Shown here one piece after another: positions 56,801-63,928 of a stretch of DNA of 64,000 bases. The DNA comes from Candidatus Melainabacteria bacterium (lineage in GTDB: Bacteria > Cyanobacteriota > Vampirovibrionia > Obscuribacterales > Obscuribacteraceae): the NCBI GenBank assembly GCA_003242885.1, contig QKMZ01000005.1, forward strand, positions 620,001-684,000. Reading direction: 5' to 3'. Below the pieces are notes generated by a model. The model was not told where the DNA came from. It made no database searches and saw nothing but the letters and a program-made list of their open reading frames with translations. The position numbers were made by a program, and so were the translations under genes. How positions within the stretch are numbered: position 1 is the first letter of the stretch; each line of letters opens with the position of its first letter.

Positions 56801-57412
56801 ATATAGACCGATTCCGCCCTGCACCCAGACCGGCAATTCCGTAATTTTTCTGATTTCCTGAAGCAGAATATAGGCTGTCGTTTCGGATGTTACTCCGCCC
56901 GATTCGCTGCCTTTTGCAATCAGCCCATCAACGGGAAGCTCTTTGACTGCCTGCGTTTCTCTCAAGCTGGTTACTTCGATGAGAACAGTGGCGCCCAATG
57001 ACTTTGCGTTGCCGACTGCTTGTGAGAGCGTTTCAAAAGACGTGGTCACGTCCAAGCTGATAATCACCAGCGCAAGAGCATTGCTGCTGTTGGTTGCGTT
57101 GAGTGTTGCAGCCGAGAGAATGCTCAGGGCTTCGTCGCTCTGTCTGGCACTGTATCTGATACCATAGCGTCCGCCCGGCTTGCGGGAAAGTTTTACAAGT
57201 GCGGTCGAAACGGCTTGAGAAACGGCCGCGTCAGAAAGCTCATGCAATTCGAGGTTAAGCAAACCGGCTTCGCCGGCCAGCTTGGCGGCAAATGCCACGC
57301 CATAATGCGGTGAAGTCTGTGCCGAACCAGCCTCTTCGGGTCTGCCGACAATTGCCTCTGTATCGCCGGGGAATGAAACCGCGGTGAGAGCAATGATTCC
57401 AAAACTCGCCAT
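47888..57412 (-). CDS. Giant PKS/PUFA-synthase-like protein: NPD-NPD-KS-AT-ACP-KR-DH
   Basis: This is a 3174-residue megasynthase. Residues 1 to about 290 and 340-650 are two nitronate-monooxygenase/PfaD-like flavin domains (GLIAKGSESGGVTS; FEGRECGGHVGPRSSF), expected to be enoyl reductases. Then KS (about 780-1230; DAACASSLAAL, EAHGTGTVAGD) and AT (about 1370-1695; FLFPGQGSQ, GHSYGEYVAL). A Pro/Gln linker and one ACP (LGIDSIKRVE, about 2118) follow. An Asn-Gly repeat linker, KR (about 2570-2800; VITGGARGITAEIA) and DH (about 2880-3100; DHTFDSVPVMPMAMALEM) complete it. The ATG at 57412 has GAGGC 9 bases upstream; a GTG at 57478 has none. It is the core of the lipid locus. Confidence 0.9.
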   Translation of the reverse strand: MASFGIIALTAVSFPGDTEAIVGRPEEAGSAQTSPHYGVAFAAKLAGEAGLLNLELHELSDAAVSQAVSTALVKLSRKPGGRYGIRYSARQSDEALSILSAATLNATNSSNALALVIISLDVTTSFETLSQAVGNAKSLGATVLIEVTSLRETQAVKELPVDGLIAKGSESGGVTSETTAYILLQEIRKITELPVWVQGGIGLYSAAACYAAGASGVVLDSQLLLSRESALATETKQRIATMDGTEISSMPAEGGKKIRFFARQGHPINDDHSTLTSLCDLSKYLPAPGQKRDENAAELKREDIILAVGQDITLAKGLAEKYVSTAGIIEAIKESAARLSALAAEQEAFKPNGGLAESHKTQYPIVQGAMTRVSDTAEFALKVAEGGGLPFLALALMRGDEAEVLVAKTKELLGDKPWGVGVLGFVPQELRQEQFAVINRHKPPFALIAGGRPDQAKSLEDTGIATYLHVPSPILLSSFIEMGARRFIFEGRECGGHVGPRSSFVLWEQMVDILSNVQLPKAEIAKLHILMAGGIHDGMSAAMVAAMTAPLTERGMKVGVLIGTAYLFTKEAVESGAIVEKFQEAALACNETVLLETGPGHAIRCINSPYKRIFDDKRVELVLANKTKDEVREELELMNLGRLRIASKGVTRPSEKTITRQLLLTEIQNESAAEAGPKEVAGSEEDQNKEIASNKKLVEVSKDEQWQDGMYMIGQVASMHERVLSIEELHQSVSKGGLEILKQATANLESTKGSSTVAGSTEQQSVHVAVGENPRQRRDGWDNIAIVGMSCMFPKAKDLNEYWNNILNKVDAIEEVPIEQWDWRNYYDENPLARDRIVSKWGGFLQPITFDPTKYGIPPSSLNSIDPMQLMLLEITDRALEDAGYKNRAFGRKKTSVILANAGHGPVTALMSLRSMLGWKLAHLDEKAKNQIADILPEWTEDSFAGYLGNVAAGRVANRFDLGGVNFSIDAACASSLAALYTSVQELRAGTSDVVFLTAVDTHNQPGDFLSFSKTHAFSKQGRCRTFDANADGIVISEGVAMLVLKRLEDAERDGDRIYALIKGVGGSSDGRDLSLTAPRPEGQMLALNRAYEDAGVNPSTVGLVEAHGTGTVAGDRAEIEALKQVFERSGAEKRNCAVGSVKTMIGHTKAAAGLASMIKVAKALHHKVLPPTNGVTVPNPSCDFENSPFYINSEVRPWLHAPGTDQHQRRAGVSAFGFGGTNFHCVLEEYEPAVAIKEEPCKTEWPSELFTLSTAARMDMVKSVQQLLEQVKRAQADATSNTPGGFTRFAHKEFLKSQVKPSAKSAANACRLTVVADGFNDLIEKLKRAQSDLLSPQKTEFKDPRGIFFKEKTEDSTTGENGQSSNQSTKKVAFLFPGQGSQQINMLSDLSVAFPTVRKTFEQANEALQGVLPRPLNSYIFPPPAFTKEAEEKYQQQLTDTRIAQPAVGAAGVAAFNLLSQLGIKADCAAGHSYGEYVALYAAGALNLKDLIRISELRGRLLTAKVENDGTMAAVTAERQEVEKLLGTMRGITLANINAPNQCVISGATDAVNDAVSQFKNQKIAARTIAVSQAFHSQYMEHAKQPLKEALQQIAFNAPKIPVYSNSDASIYTDSAEEFVNRLAEHIVRPVDFVSEIKRMHADGAYYFIEVGPGSVLTNLTSSILQDSPHLAVAIDRSGKNGITQLLNTLAQLWAHGVDFDARVLYEGRIEQLPAPQEQSTTGANGKPKLLYSIDSANITRYGVAPKPSTLAPSSAAPAQTASISATSSTSSTSSATQAGYAPALKPSQTAHPQSAGQSQARPAAQPPVSQPQTHTTSQPGQLNQTPAPNPFNGSGAKPVNPAAKESATRMTASTPPIPPTNQAPRAPQAPAAYNAPQGYPQPQAMPRPAANGNMDQVMVQFQQTMLEMTNSFLRTQQQVMSAYLATKAGVVPPQQFAQPQFQQPYAPPQFVQPQFGQPIAPPQSGQPQFAQQQFAQQPYTQPQYTEYVQPAVQAQYAQPEYTHGNGYVAPQILETAPLTIESNGNGNNGHNGNGYNGQNGSHAESPVVPLTADVIATAAPVNGSASTPAPAAEAVVPVETISNEKLVEELLEIVSQRTGYPPEMLDPELDLEADLGIDSIKRVEILNSFRKILPEAKQRELEGGLEQLAGTKTLKGIIDWINSESTSDAGAETTAPAAKSDSNVNGAAIMAELAEVAGTNGSNGAHPAGSNGNGSNGANGNGNGAGHNHDIIHATAGIIETGNGSNGHGNGNGNGRGAVEKTPVLVAAAAAQPAQTAFSARKESASGHNIQRATVEVSELAAAVLQPTKVPAGSIDLIIADEGDAWQEVGKSLTARGEKCVVIRHVANTKDGLKINNGACELDATSFDAVKSVLESIRKSHGKIARIINLQPLNKADVAITGSTPPAATMTLLNFAKAAYADLNDPAHKGIATITSASKLGGTFGSNSAGLNIETSTSPDRIWGAGISGFMKCLAKEWPTVRAKAVDFEESMTGSQIASIVIREMDAQEEFEANDGGDSNAAVAANKRVEIGYVNNGTTRVGLDVKITNIDSDSNTEQREQQINIDSSSVIVITGGARGITAEIALDLAEKFQPQLVLLGRTQEPEAEPDYTAGLTSMRDIKAAIMGHLKDKGEQVSIAIVEQQYQKLIRDREIRDNLQAMRAAGSKVEYLPVDVRNESALEEAIDLINAEFGKIDGIIHGAGVIEDAFVKEKQQASFERVFTTKINSAKTLSKLAAQPDLKFFFLFSSVVGRTGNAGQCDYVCANETLNKLAVSLNKKSSARVASLMWGPWNAGMAQPELESLFAKYGWAMIAPAAGRKAFVDDLLYGRKDEAELVIVAQLPVSKGIPTDKTVRLSDAFTRQIDDASYEFESVLSPDVDLYLQDHTFDSVPVMPMAMALEMMAEAAQSLCPDAKMTGVNRLEIPAGIVFDSASKTLTVSARNVETVGQTTTVETTVITGNKRQHFKTSFELSSLPANGNGVAHRLSGLINIPAFVPSTATLAGIGQDIKSISPLPTRQVVYKDFMFHGPRFQGITSITALGEEGIVGELKASRPQECLSRSTGSNEWTIDPILLDSAMQLAGVWARQFLDITVLPTGFKKLHLGDRDLLLQDSYFARVFITPGTTARELTCDVAVYTKSGVLAFVIEGLGGIGSKSLNRLANQSASAAIPK

Positions 57413-57628
57413 GTACGAAGTGCCTCGGCAGAAGTTGGACGGATGGGTGCAATCTCGTCCCTTAGAAACACGCGCCACTGGAGAATACGTTTCTCTTTCG
57501 GGCGGGGGTTGACCCTCAAAAACCTGCTAAAGCCAATCACAGACTAGGCCACACTAGGTTATAGAGAAGTATATAAGGGCGGGAAAGGTTCGCCATTGGA
57601 CAGGTTTTAACAACTCTCTTGTTACGAA

Positions 57629-57648
57629 CTTATTGCATATGCAATAAG
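57629..57648. promoter_or_regulatory. Perfect 20-bp palindrome upstream of the synthase operon
   Basis: CTTATTGCATATGCAATAAG is a perfect dyad in the 250-base gap between the glycosyltransferase stop and the synthase start. It has no loop, so a dimeric regulator's operator is more likely than a terminator. Confidence 0.5.
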
Positions 57649-57662
57649 CAGCAAGAATGTCG

Positions 57663-58904
57663 CTAAACGACTACTGTTTCGGTCGGACTCTTGAGCTCAT
57701 ACCTCACACCGCGCCATTTGATACGGTTTGTAAGGACTGAGTAAAGAGTGACAAAGGGCAAAACCAGGTGGGCCAGTGGTATGGCCATGACGCTGCGCAG
57801 GAGCGTTTTGTCGAATGCCGCCTGCAGCTCCTTTTCGTCGTCCGTCTCTGGTGTAGGCAGGTTGGCCAGAAGAACGCGTTTCCAAAGCCCCTGGGCTTTT
57901 ACGAGGAAGAACAATTCGACTGGTATGAGCGATAGCCCGGCCAGGAGCGACAGAAGCCATTCATTGTTGCCCGAAGCGATATATGCGAAAAGCGAGAAGA
58001 GCACGGCGCCAAGCCAGAAGGACAGCAAAATTGCTCGATAAATTGCTCTCAGCCAGAGTTCTCGGTAATAAACCTTAGTTAATATGAGCTGTCTATTAGT
58101 CCACTCGACAATCTCTTCTAAAGAGCCGTCGCCGTGGCTGGCAACGAGGCATTGCGGGACGAAGCGCACTTGCAGCCCCAGCGCTTTGACACTGGTCGTT
58201 AAGGAGAGATCATCATCGGCTGCACGGTCCCAGCTTTCGGCGACTCGCGCCTGCCTGAAAGTGTCACGCTTGATGGCCATCGCCCCGCCCCAGGCAAAGG
58301 CATATTTCTCGCTGCCCATCTCCCAGGCAGTAACCCGATTCCACATGGAGCGCAGCACTGAGGGCAAGTCGCCCTTGAATGGTATGTAGAATCGATATCC
58401 AGTCGTCGCACCCACACCGGGTTGCGAAAGGGGCGCGACCAAATAGCGCAGCATATTATTGCGGGCAATAACGTCAGAATCCACGAATACGATTGCTTCT
58501 GTGCGATCGCTGATGACCTGAAGCGCAGCCAGCTGATTGTTGATTTTCTGTCCGCGCTGGCTGTTTACGCCGGCCACTACGACTTTTGTCTCGACTACGT
58601 CGATAGTCTTGCGTATCTCTTCTATCGCCGCATAGGCCGGGTCGTCAGCCGAAGCTACGGTAAAGATGACTTCAAACTGCGCCTTTCCATCTTGCACATA
58701 GTCCTGGTCGAGCAGTTTGCGCAGGTTGTCTTTGAAGCCCGGATCAAGTCCTTTGCACGGCAGAATCACCGAAATGGGTGGCAGATAGTCGGCCGGCGGC
58801 TTGTCGATTTCTTTCAGTACATAGCTGAAAAGCTGATTGAAAGCCTTTGTCTGGACAATAAGCGCGACAACGGTGATGAGGCAAAGGATGACGACTAAGA
58901 TCAT
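57663..58904 (-). CDS. Ceramide-glucosyltransferase-like glycosyltransferase (GT2/GT21 type)
   Basis: This 413-residue membrane glycosyltransferase begins with a helix, MILVVILCLITVVALIVQ. A GT-A domain follows with ISVILPCKGLDPG, a VASADDP loop, the metal-binding VFVDSDVIARN, the catalytic ADDDLSLTT and an EWTNRQLILTK motif at the QxxRW position. C-terminal membrane helices (about 295-345 and 375-400) follow. This is the plan of ceramide glucosyltransferase and bacterial hopanoid/lipid GT21 enzymes. It would transfer a sugar to a lipid. It lies upstream of and co-directional with the synthase, suggesting a glycolipid product. Confidence 0.85.
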   Translation of the reverse strand: MILVVILCLITVVALIVQTKAFNQLFSYVLKEIDKPPADYLPPISVILPCKGLDPGFKDNLRKLLDQDYVQDGKAQFEVIFTVASADDPAYAAIEEIRKTIDVVETKVVVAGVNSQRGQKINNQLAALQVISDRTEAIVFVDSDVIARNNMLRYLVAPLSQPGVGATTGYRFYIPFKGDLPSVLRSMWNRVTAWEMGSEKYAFAWGGAMAIKRDTFRQARVAESWDRAADDDLSLTTSVKALGLQVRFVPQCLVASHGDGSLEEIVEWTNRQLILTKVYYRELWLRAIYRAILLSFWLGAVLFSLFAYIASGNNEWLLSLLAGLSLIPVELFFLVKAQGLWKRVLLANLPTPETDDEKELQAAFDKTLLRSVMAIPLAHLVLPFVTLYSVLTNRIKWRGVRYELKSPTETVVV

Positions 58905-58953
58905 GCTGCAAGTATAGTGCTAGACTTGCCCTGCTTTCCAGCCGGTGGCAGTC

Positions 58954-60636
58954 ATGTTTCGTCCACTTTTGTATAAAACGTTCTACACGCTCGGCAAGCG
59001 GGAAGTCGCCAGATTTGACCGCGACGCTCAAACTGTCGATGCAACCCAAAGCCGCCACCTGCTTGATATTATCCAGCGCAATGCAGCGAGCGCTTTCGGC
59101 AAGAAGCACGGTTTCAGCAGCATTCAGTCAGTCAGGGACTTTCAAAATGCAGTGGCAATTAATGATTATGATTCGCTAAGCGAATACGTCAATCGCGCCG
59201 CAGCAGGAGAGAAAGGTCAGCTCACAGTCGAAGATCCTTTCATGTTTGCGACGACCAGCGGTACCGCCGGCGAGCGCAAAATGATTCCGGTCACGAGATC
59301 CTACATAAAGGAATTTCGCCGCGCTTCTGTGGTTTCGGGTTTCAATCTACTAAAGAGCCATCCGAATCTTACTAAGGGAATTGCTCTGTCGGTTTTTTCA
59401 CCGGCAGAAGAAGGACGTACCGAGGGAGGCATTCCTTACGGCGCCATTTCCGGCCGCCTATATATGGAAGAGCCAAAACTGATCAAACGATTCATTTCGC
59501 CGATCCCCTACGAAGTGTTTATCATCAAACATTATGAAAGCCGCTACTACACGCTTTTGCGTCTGGCTCTGGCGTTGCCGGTGACGGTTATATATACACT
59601 CAATCCCAGTACGATAGTCATGCTGGGCAAGCGATTGAAAATATACGGTGAGCAACTTGTGCGTGATATCGCCGATGGTGCTATCAATTCTCCACAGGCA
59701 TTGCCGTCTCAAGTGATGGAAGCCATAAAACCGTTTCTCAAGCCTAATCCCAAGCGCGCGGCCGAACTGGCAAAACTCTTGGAGCAAGATAAGTTCGAAG
59801 CACAAAACATTTGGCCGGATCTATCATTGATATCGTGCTGGACCAAGGCTGCAGCATCGTTTTACCTGCAAGACTTGCCCGCATACTTTGGTTCGACTCC
59901 CGTGGCTGACATTACATATGGTGCTAGCGAAGGAAGAGGAACCGTCAATCTGGGCGAAGGGCGACAGGCGCTTTCCATTCGCTCTCACTTCTTCGAGTTC
60001 GTTGCAGTCGACGATTGGGAAGCCGGCAATAAGAAAGCTTTGCTGTGCCACGAGCTGGAAGTCGGTCGCGAGTACTACATCCTCTTCACCACGTCCGGTG
60101 GGCTCTATCGCTATCACATTAACGACATCGTCAAAGTAGTCGGCTGGTACAACCGCACCCCTCTAATTGAGTTTCTCCATAAAGGCGGCAATATTTCCTC
60201 GTTCACAGGAGAAAAGCTGACCGAGTCCCAAGTGACCGAAGCCATGCTGGCGGCTCAAAAAGAGCTGAACTTCAGGGCGCGTTTCTTCACACTCATTCCT
60301 GTTTTCCGCCCAGAGCCTCATTACGAGCTCTATTTGGAGTTCGATGGCCCGTCCGTATCTGACGAAACCGCGCTGGCTAAGGCTTTTGACCGACATCTTA
60401 GTCGCCTCAATATCGAATACGAAGCTAAAAGAGAATCGCATCGATTGACCGATATCAAGGTGGTCAGGCTTCCGGCTGAATCATATGAGCGTCTGCGCAA
60501 AGAACTGGTCGGTCAGGGAGTGCCAGATGCTCAGATCAAGGTAAGCCACTTAAACCCGAAAGACCAGATCCGGCAAATGATTCAAGGGTTTGAAGAGGTG
60601 GGCTCGACGGCTGTAAGCCCCATAGGGTCACATTAA
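58954..60636 (+). CDS. GH3-family acyl-acid amido synthetase
   Basis: This 560-residue adenylating enzyme is of the GH3 (auxin-responsive promoter) family. Plant members join acyl acids such as jasmonate or auxin to amino acids through an acyl-adenylate. Seen here are the phosphate-binding TTSGTAGERKMIPVT (about residue 99), YGASEGRGTVNLG (about 321) and YRYHINDIVKVVGW (about 390). A C-terminal lobe ends with K-V-S-H-L-N-P-K. The ATG at 58954 follows GGTGG; a GTG nine bases earlier is an alternative. It is divergent from the glycosyltransferase with a 49-base gap, so both may share control. A lipid amide product is inferred. Confidence 0.9.
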   Translation: MFRPLLYKTFYTLGKREVARFDRDAQTVDATQSRHLLDIIQRNAASAFGKKHGFSSIQSVRDFQNAVAINDYDSLSEYVNRAAAGEKGQLTVEDPFMFATTSGTAGERKMIPVTRSYIKEFRRASVVSGFNLLKSHPNLTKGIALSVFSPAEEGRTEGGIPYGAISGRLYMEEPKLIKRFISPIPYEVFIIKHYESRYYTLLRLALALPVTVIYTLNPSTIVMLGKRLKIYGEQLVRDIADGAINSPQALPSQVMEAIKPFLKPNPKRAAELAKLLEQDKFEAQNIWPDLSLISCWTKAAASFYLQDLPAYFGSTPVADITYGASEGRGTVNLGEGRQALSIRSHFFEFVAVDDWEAGNKKALLCHELEVGREYYILFTTSGGLYRYHINDIVKVVGWYNRTPLIEFLHKGGNISSFTGEKLTESQVTEAMLAAQKELNFRARFFTLIPVFRPEPHYELYLEFDGPSVSDETALAKAFDRHLSRLNIEYEAKRESHRLTDIKVVRLPAESYERLRKELVGQGVPDAQIKVSHLNPKDQIRQMIQGFEEVGSTAVSPIGSH

Positions 60637-60741
60637 TCGCACTTAAGTATCCAATCTTCTAAGTAGTTTTCCCAGTGACTTGTCAGGTGGAGTACTTAAT
60701 AATGATCATGCTTGGGCTTCCGTATAAGAAATTGAATACCT

Positions 60742-62649
60742 ATGAAACGAGTATCCGACTTGGAATCGAAGGAAACTCTCGGGGATACAGATATTGCATC
60801 TCCGGAAACAAAGGTTGTGGGCCTTTTTAAATCGCGTTCGACTCAAGAGCCGACCTTAGAATGCTCGCCGCCGCCACTCTTCTCTTCACCGCCTCCCGTC
60901 CGTGAGCCTGAAGTTCAGTCAGGTTCGCCCCACGGTAAGGCAGTGGGAAATTTCTTGCTGTGGCGAGCGAAGGGACTGCCCCCTCTGACCACTGGCGATG
61001 AATTGCCGGACGACACGGTCTATGTCGGTCCGCTCAATAGATTGCCGAGTCGCTCGGATTCGTCCGATTCGATTCGCGAAATCGACCCTGATTTTCTTGC
61101 TGCGGAGATCAAGGCGAAGCGCAAAGAGAAAGCCAAAGAAAGAATTGCCGGCCTGTCGTCGAATTTGACGCCTGCCACTACAGATAGTGACCAACCCGAA
61201 GACCAAAAGAGTTGGCGTCAAGCTCTTGCAGGGGGTGTTTCCTCACGCCGAGCGGCGGCGCGCTGGTGGACCCTGTCGGAGGAAAACGCCCGATATCTGT
61301 CGAGCGATCCTGAAGTGTCAGTGCGCGAAGCAGTTGCCGGCAACCCTAGTTGTCCTGCAGAAGCTTTAGGGCGACTTGCTCAGGATCGCGTGGTCAAAAT
61401 TCGCAAGATGGTTGCTTCGAATTTGAGTACGACACCGGAGCTATTGGTTCTGCTTGCCTATGACGTGGAATCAGAGGTTCGATTGGAGGTGGCGAAACAT
61501 CCGCTCTCGCCGCCGCCTGCCTTGCACACGCTGGCAGCGGATTCAGACGCGTCAATTCGAGAAGCCATAGCCATGCATCCCATGGCCGACGTGCATTTGT
61601 TGAACGCTCTGGCATCCGATGAAAGTTTACGTGTCAGACGCGCTGTGGCGATGAACGCTTCTTTGCCGAAGAACGCAGCCGAAAAGCTTTCTCAAGACAC
61701 TGAAGTGAGCGTCAAACAACTTTTGTCGTCCAATGCAACGGTCGATCAGGACACTCTGTATCGTTTGACCTTTGAAAAGGATTTGTACGTCCGGCGCAAC
61801 CTGGCTGATAATCCGGGTTTGACTCCTGAGGCTTTGAACAGGCTGAGCGATGATGCCGATCGTTTGATCAAGATTATGCTCATTCTGAATCCTTCTCGAA
61901 CACCGCATATAGTCGACAAACTATCGAACGATAGCGACCAGGATATTCGCATATTGTGTGCTCGCTGCGAAGATGCTTCTGCCGATGTGCTCGAGGCGCT
62001 GAGCTCTGACACTAATGTGGAAGTGCGCCTTTGGGTCGCGCGAAATTTTTCGACTCCGCTAAAAACTTTGGAAAAACTGGCCAAAGATCCACATGTTGAA
62101 GTACGTCAGGCAGTCGCGGACAATCGCGCAGTCTGGGAATCTGCCGCAACGCGCAGTGCGGTGCTGGGATATTTGAGCGGAGACAAGTCCGTGTTTGTGA
62201 GGCGCGTGAAGCGAAGCCGATCTCCGCTTGCCGAGGAGATGCTCAATAATCTTTGCGATGACAGCAATAAGTTTGTGCGCATGGTTGTCGCGCAAGACAC
62301 AAATGCTTCCGACGAAGCGCTGACTAAACTTGCATCTGATGAGCTTGTCGATGAGCGAATGCGGGTCGCTGCCAATCATGGCGCCTCACCGAAAACACTG
62401 GCTCGACTGGCGCAGGATAAAGAGTTTCGCGTGCGCGTACAAGTAGCTGCAAACAATTACGCACCGATGGTGGCACTGCGAATTCTGGCGAAAGACGCTG
62501 ATCCGTATATTCGACTTGTAGCTGCAGACAATCGCTGCATTCCTGACGATTCGCTCGAAGCACTATGCCTCGATTACGATCGCTGGGTTCGAAAAGCAGC
62601 GCGCGCTGAATTCGATCGTCGAGTTCAGTTGCGAAGTCAGATTATTTAG
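60742..62649 (+). CDS. Large LRV/HEAT-like repeat protein
   Basis: This 635-residue protein has an N-terminal 150 residues that are Pro- and charge-rich (PPPLFSSPPPVREPE). The remainder is some 18 helical repeats of about 24 residues, following D-x-x-V-R-x-x-V-A-x-N-x-x-x-P-x-x-x-L. Examples are DPEVSVREAVAGNPSCPAEA and DPYIRLVAADNRCIPDDSL. This is an LRV-type solenoid, related to the 150-residue protein at 1214-1666. It has no signal peptide or catalytic site. It follows the GH3 gene on the same strand by about 105 bases. Function unknown. Confidence 0.8.
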   Translation: MKRVSDLESKETLGDTDIASPETKVVGLFKSRSTQEPTLECSPPPLFSSPPPVREPEVQSGSPHGKAVGNFLLWRAKGLPPLTTGDELPDDTVYVGPLNRLPSRSDSSDSIREIDPDFLAAEIKAKRKEKAKERIAGLSSNLTPATTDSDQPEDQKSWRQALAGGVSSRRAAARWWTLSEENARYLSSDPEVSVREAVAGNPSCPAEALGRLAQDRVVKIRKMVASNLSTTPELLVLLAYDVESEVRLEVAKHPLSPPPALHTLAADSDASIREAIAMHPMADVHLLNALASDESLRVRRAVAMNASLPKNAAEKLSQDTEVSVKQLLSSNATVDQDTLYRLTFEKDLYVRRNLADNPGLTPEALNRLSDDADRLIKIMLILNPSRTPHIVDKLSNDSDQDIRILCARCEDASADVLEALSSDTNVEVRLWVARNFSTPLKTLEKLAKDPHVEVRQAVADNRAVWESAATRSAVLGYLSGDKSVFVRRVKRSRSPLAEEMLNNLCDDSNKFVRMVVAQDTNASDEALTKLASDELVDERMRVAANHGASPKTLARLAQDKEFRVRVQVAANNYAPMVALRILAKDADPYIRLVAADNRCIPDDSLEALCLDYDRWVRKAARAEFDRRVQLRSQII

Positions 62650-62655
62650 AGAATT

Positions 62656-63780
62656 CTAGCCTTGCAGACCGAGTACGTTCTTTATGCCGTACGCGATCAT
62701 GTTCGGATTGTTCTTCAAGCGGCGGCGGCAGTATGGTCCAGCCACTTTGTCTTTGCCGTAGGGCAAATACATGCGAACGATAGCGCCGGTTTGTGCAAGC
62801 TGCAATGCGTGCTTCTCGTCTTCGCCGGTAAGTCCGATAGACAGCTCGCTGAAATACGATCCGTTGACTAGTGCATCTTGCAGCTTAGCGCGCGGGACGC
62901 CGAGCAAAAATTGAAACTCGAACTGAGATGACTTCAACTTGAGGGGCAACACAACTTTGTTGACAAGATTGTCGACGCACTTAGTGTCGTGTGAGGCGAG
63001 TTCCAAGTACACGCCTTGATGCGCCAATTCGCGGCTGTAACGCACTGCCAACTCTTTCATGATCGGCTTTTCTGTGTGCGCAATTGCGGCGGGTTCTTGA
63101 TAGATGCCTATGACCATGCGCACGCGCATGCCTTCTTCAAAGCGAGCGATATCCTTTTCCGTACGGAACATGCGCGATTGAATTACCGTGCCGAGATTCT
63201 TATATCCGGCTTTATGCAGCGCGAAGTAAGACTCGAGGTGGAAATTGGTCCAACGATGATCTTCTGCTTCGAGGGTCATGTCGACGCCGCGTTGGAATGC
63301 GTAGTCGACAATTTTGTTGATGCGATCGAACGCGGCCTCCAAAGCCTTTTCGCTTTCTTTGCCTGGCGCCGGTGGCATCGTGCTGAACATGGATGGTTTG
63401 AATGAGATGGTCATGCGTTCGCGGCGGTTAGTCGCGTGCAGTTGGTTGGCGTTTACTTCGTCGACCAAGCTCATGTAGGTGGTGACATAGCGCTCGCAGT
63501 CTTCGACTGTGGTGGCGTCTTCACCGAGAATGTCGAGGGTGCCCGTGAACTTGCGGGACTGATAGATTTCGTGAGCTTTCTTGATAGCATCTGCGGATGT
63601 TTGGCCAGCCAGATATGGCTTTGCCAGGAACATAACCAGAGGCAATGGAATGGTGTCGAACAACGACTTCTTTTGATTAATGGCTGGGGTTACCGGTTGA
63701 GTAGTATGCAAGTCTAAGTGTAAGTTTAAGTCTGAGCCCGAAACGAGTTTTTCTGGTCTTACAGGCAATTTTACTGTCAT
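62656..63780 (-). CDS. Proline dehydrogenase-like protein
   Basis: This 374-residue protein matches the FAD-dependent proline dehydrogenase (PRODH, TIM-barrel) family, which oxidises proline to pyrroline-5-carboxylate. Signatures are MTLEAEDHRWTNFHLESY, MRVRMVIGIYQEPAAIAHTEK and the substrate-binding end VRMYLPYGKDKVAGPYCRRRL, with the paired Arg residues typical of the active site. It is a stand-alone enzyme without the P5C-dehydrogenase half of PutA. It converges with the LRV gene (6 bases apart). The Shine-Dalgarno is weak. Confidence 0.8.
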   Translation of the reverse strand: MTVKLPVRPEKLVSGSDLNLHLDLHTTQPVTPAINQKKSLFDTIPLPLVMFLAKPYLAGQTSADAIKKAHEIYQSRKFTGTLDILGEDATTVEDCERYVTTYMSLVDEVNANQLHATNRRERMTISFKPSMFSTMPPAPGKESEKALEAAFDRINKIVDYAFQRGVDMTLEAEDHRWTNFHLESYFALHKAGYKNLGTVIQSRMFRTEKDIARFEEGMRVRMVIGIYQEPAAIAHTEKPIMKELAVRYSRELAHQGVYLELASHDTKCVDNLVNKVVLPLKLKSSQFEFQFLLGVPRAKLQDALVNGSYFSELSIGLTGEDEKHALQLAQTGAIVRMYLPYGKDKVAGPYCRRRLKNNPNMIAYGIKNVLGLQG

Positions 63781-63928
63781 AGGTTTTCCGGGCGCTCCTA
63801 ATTTGAAGAGGCGACAAAGGTGAAAACGGCATTCGGGCTTGGGCTGGCGAATTTTTTTTCAACCCATGAAGAGGTGAATGAACACGCCGTCCGAGAATTA
63901 TAGGATCTCAAGCAGTCTTTCTGGAGTT

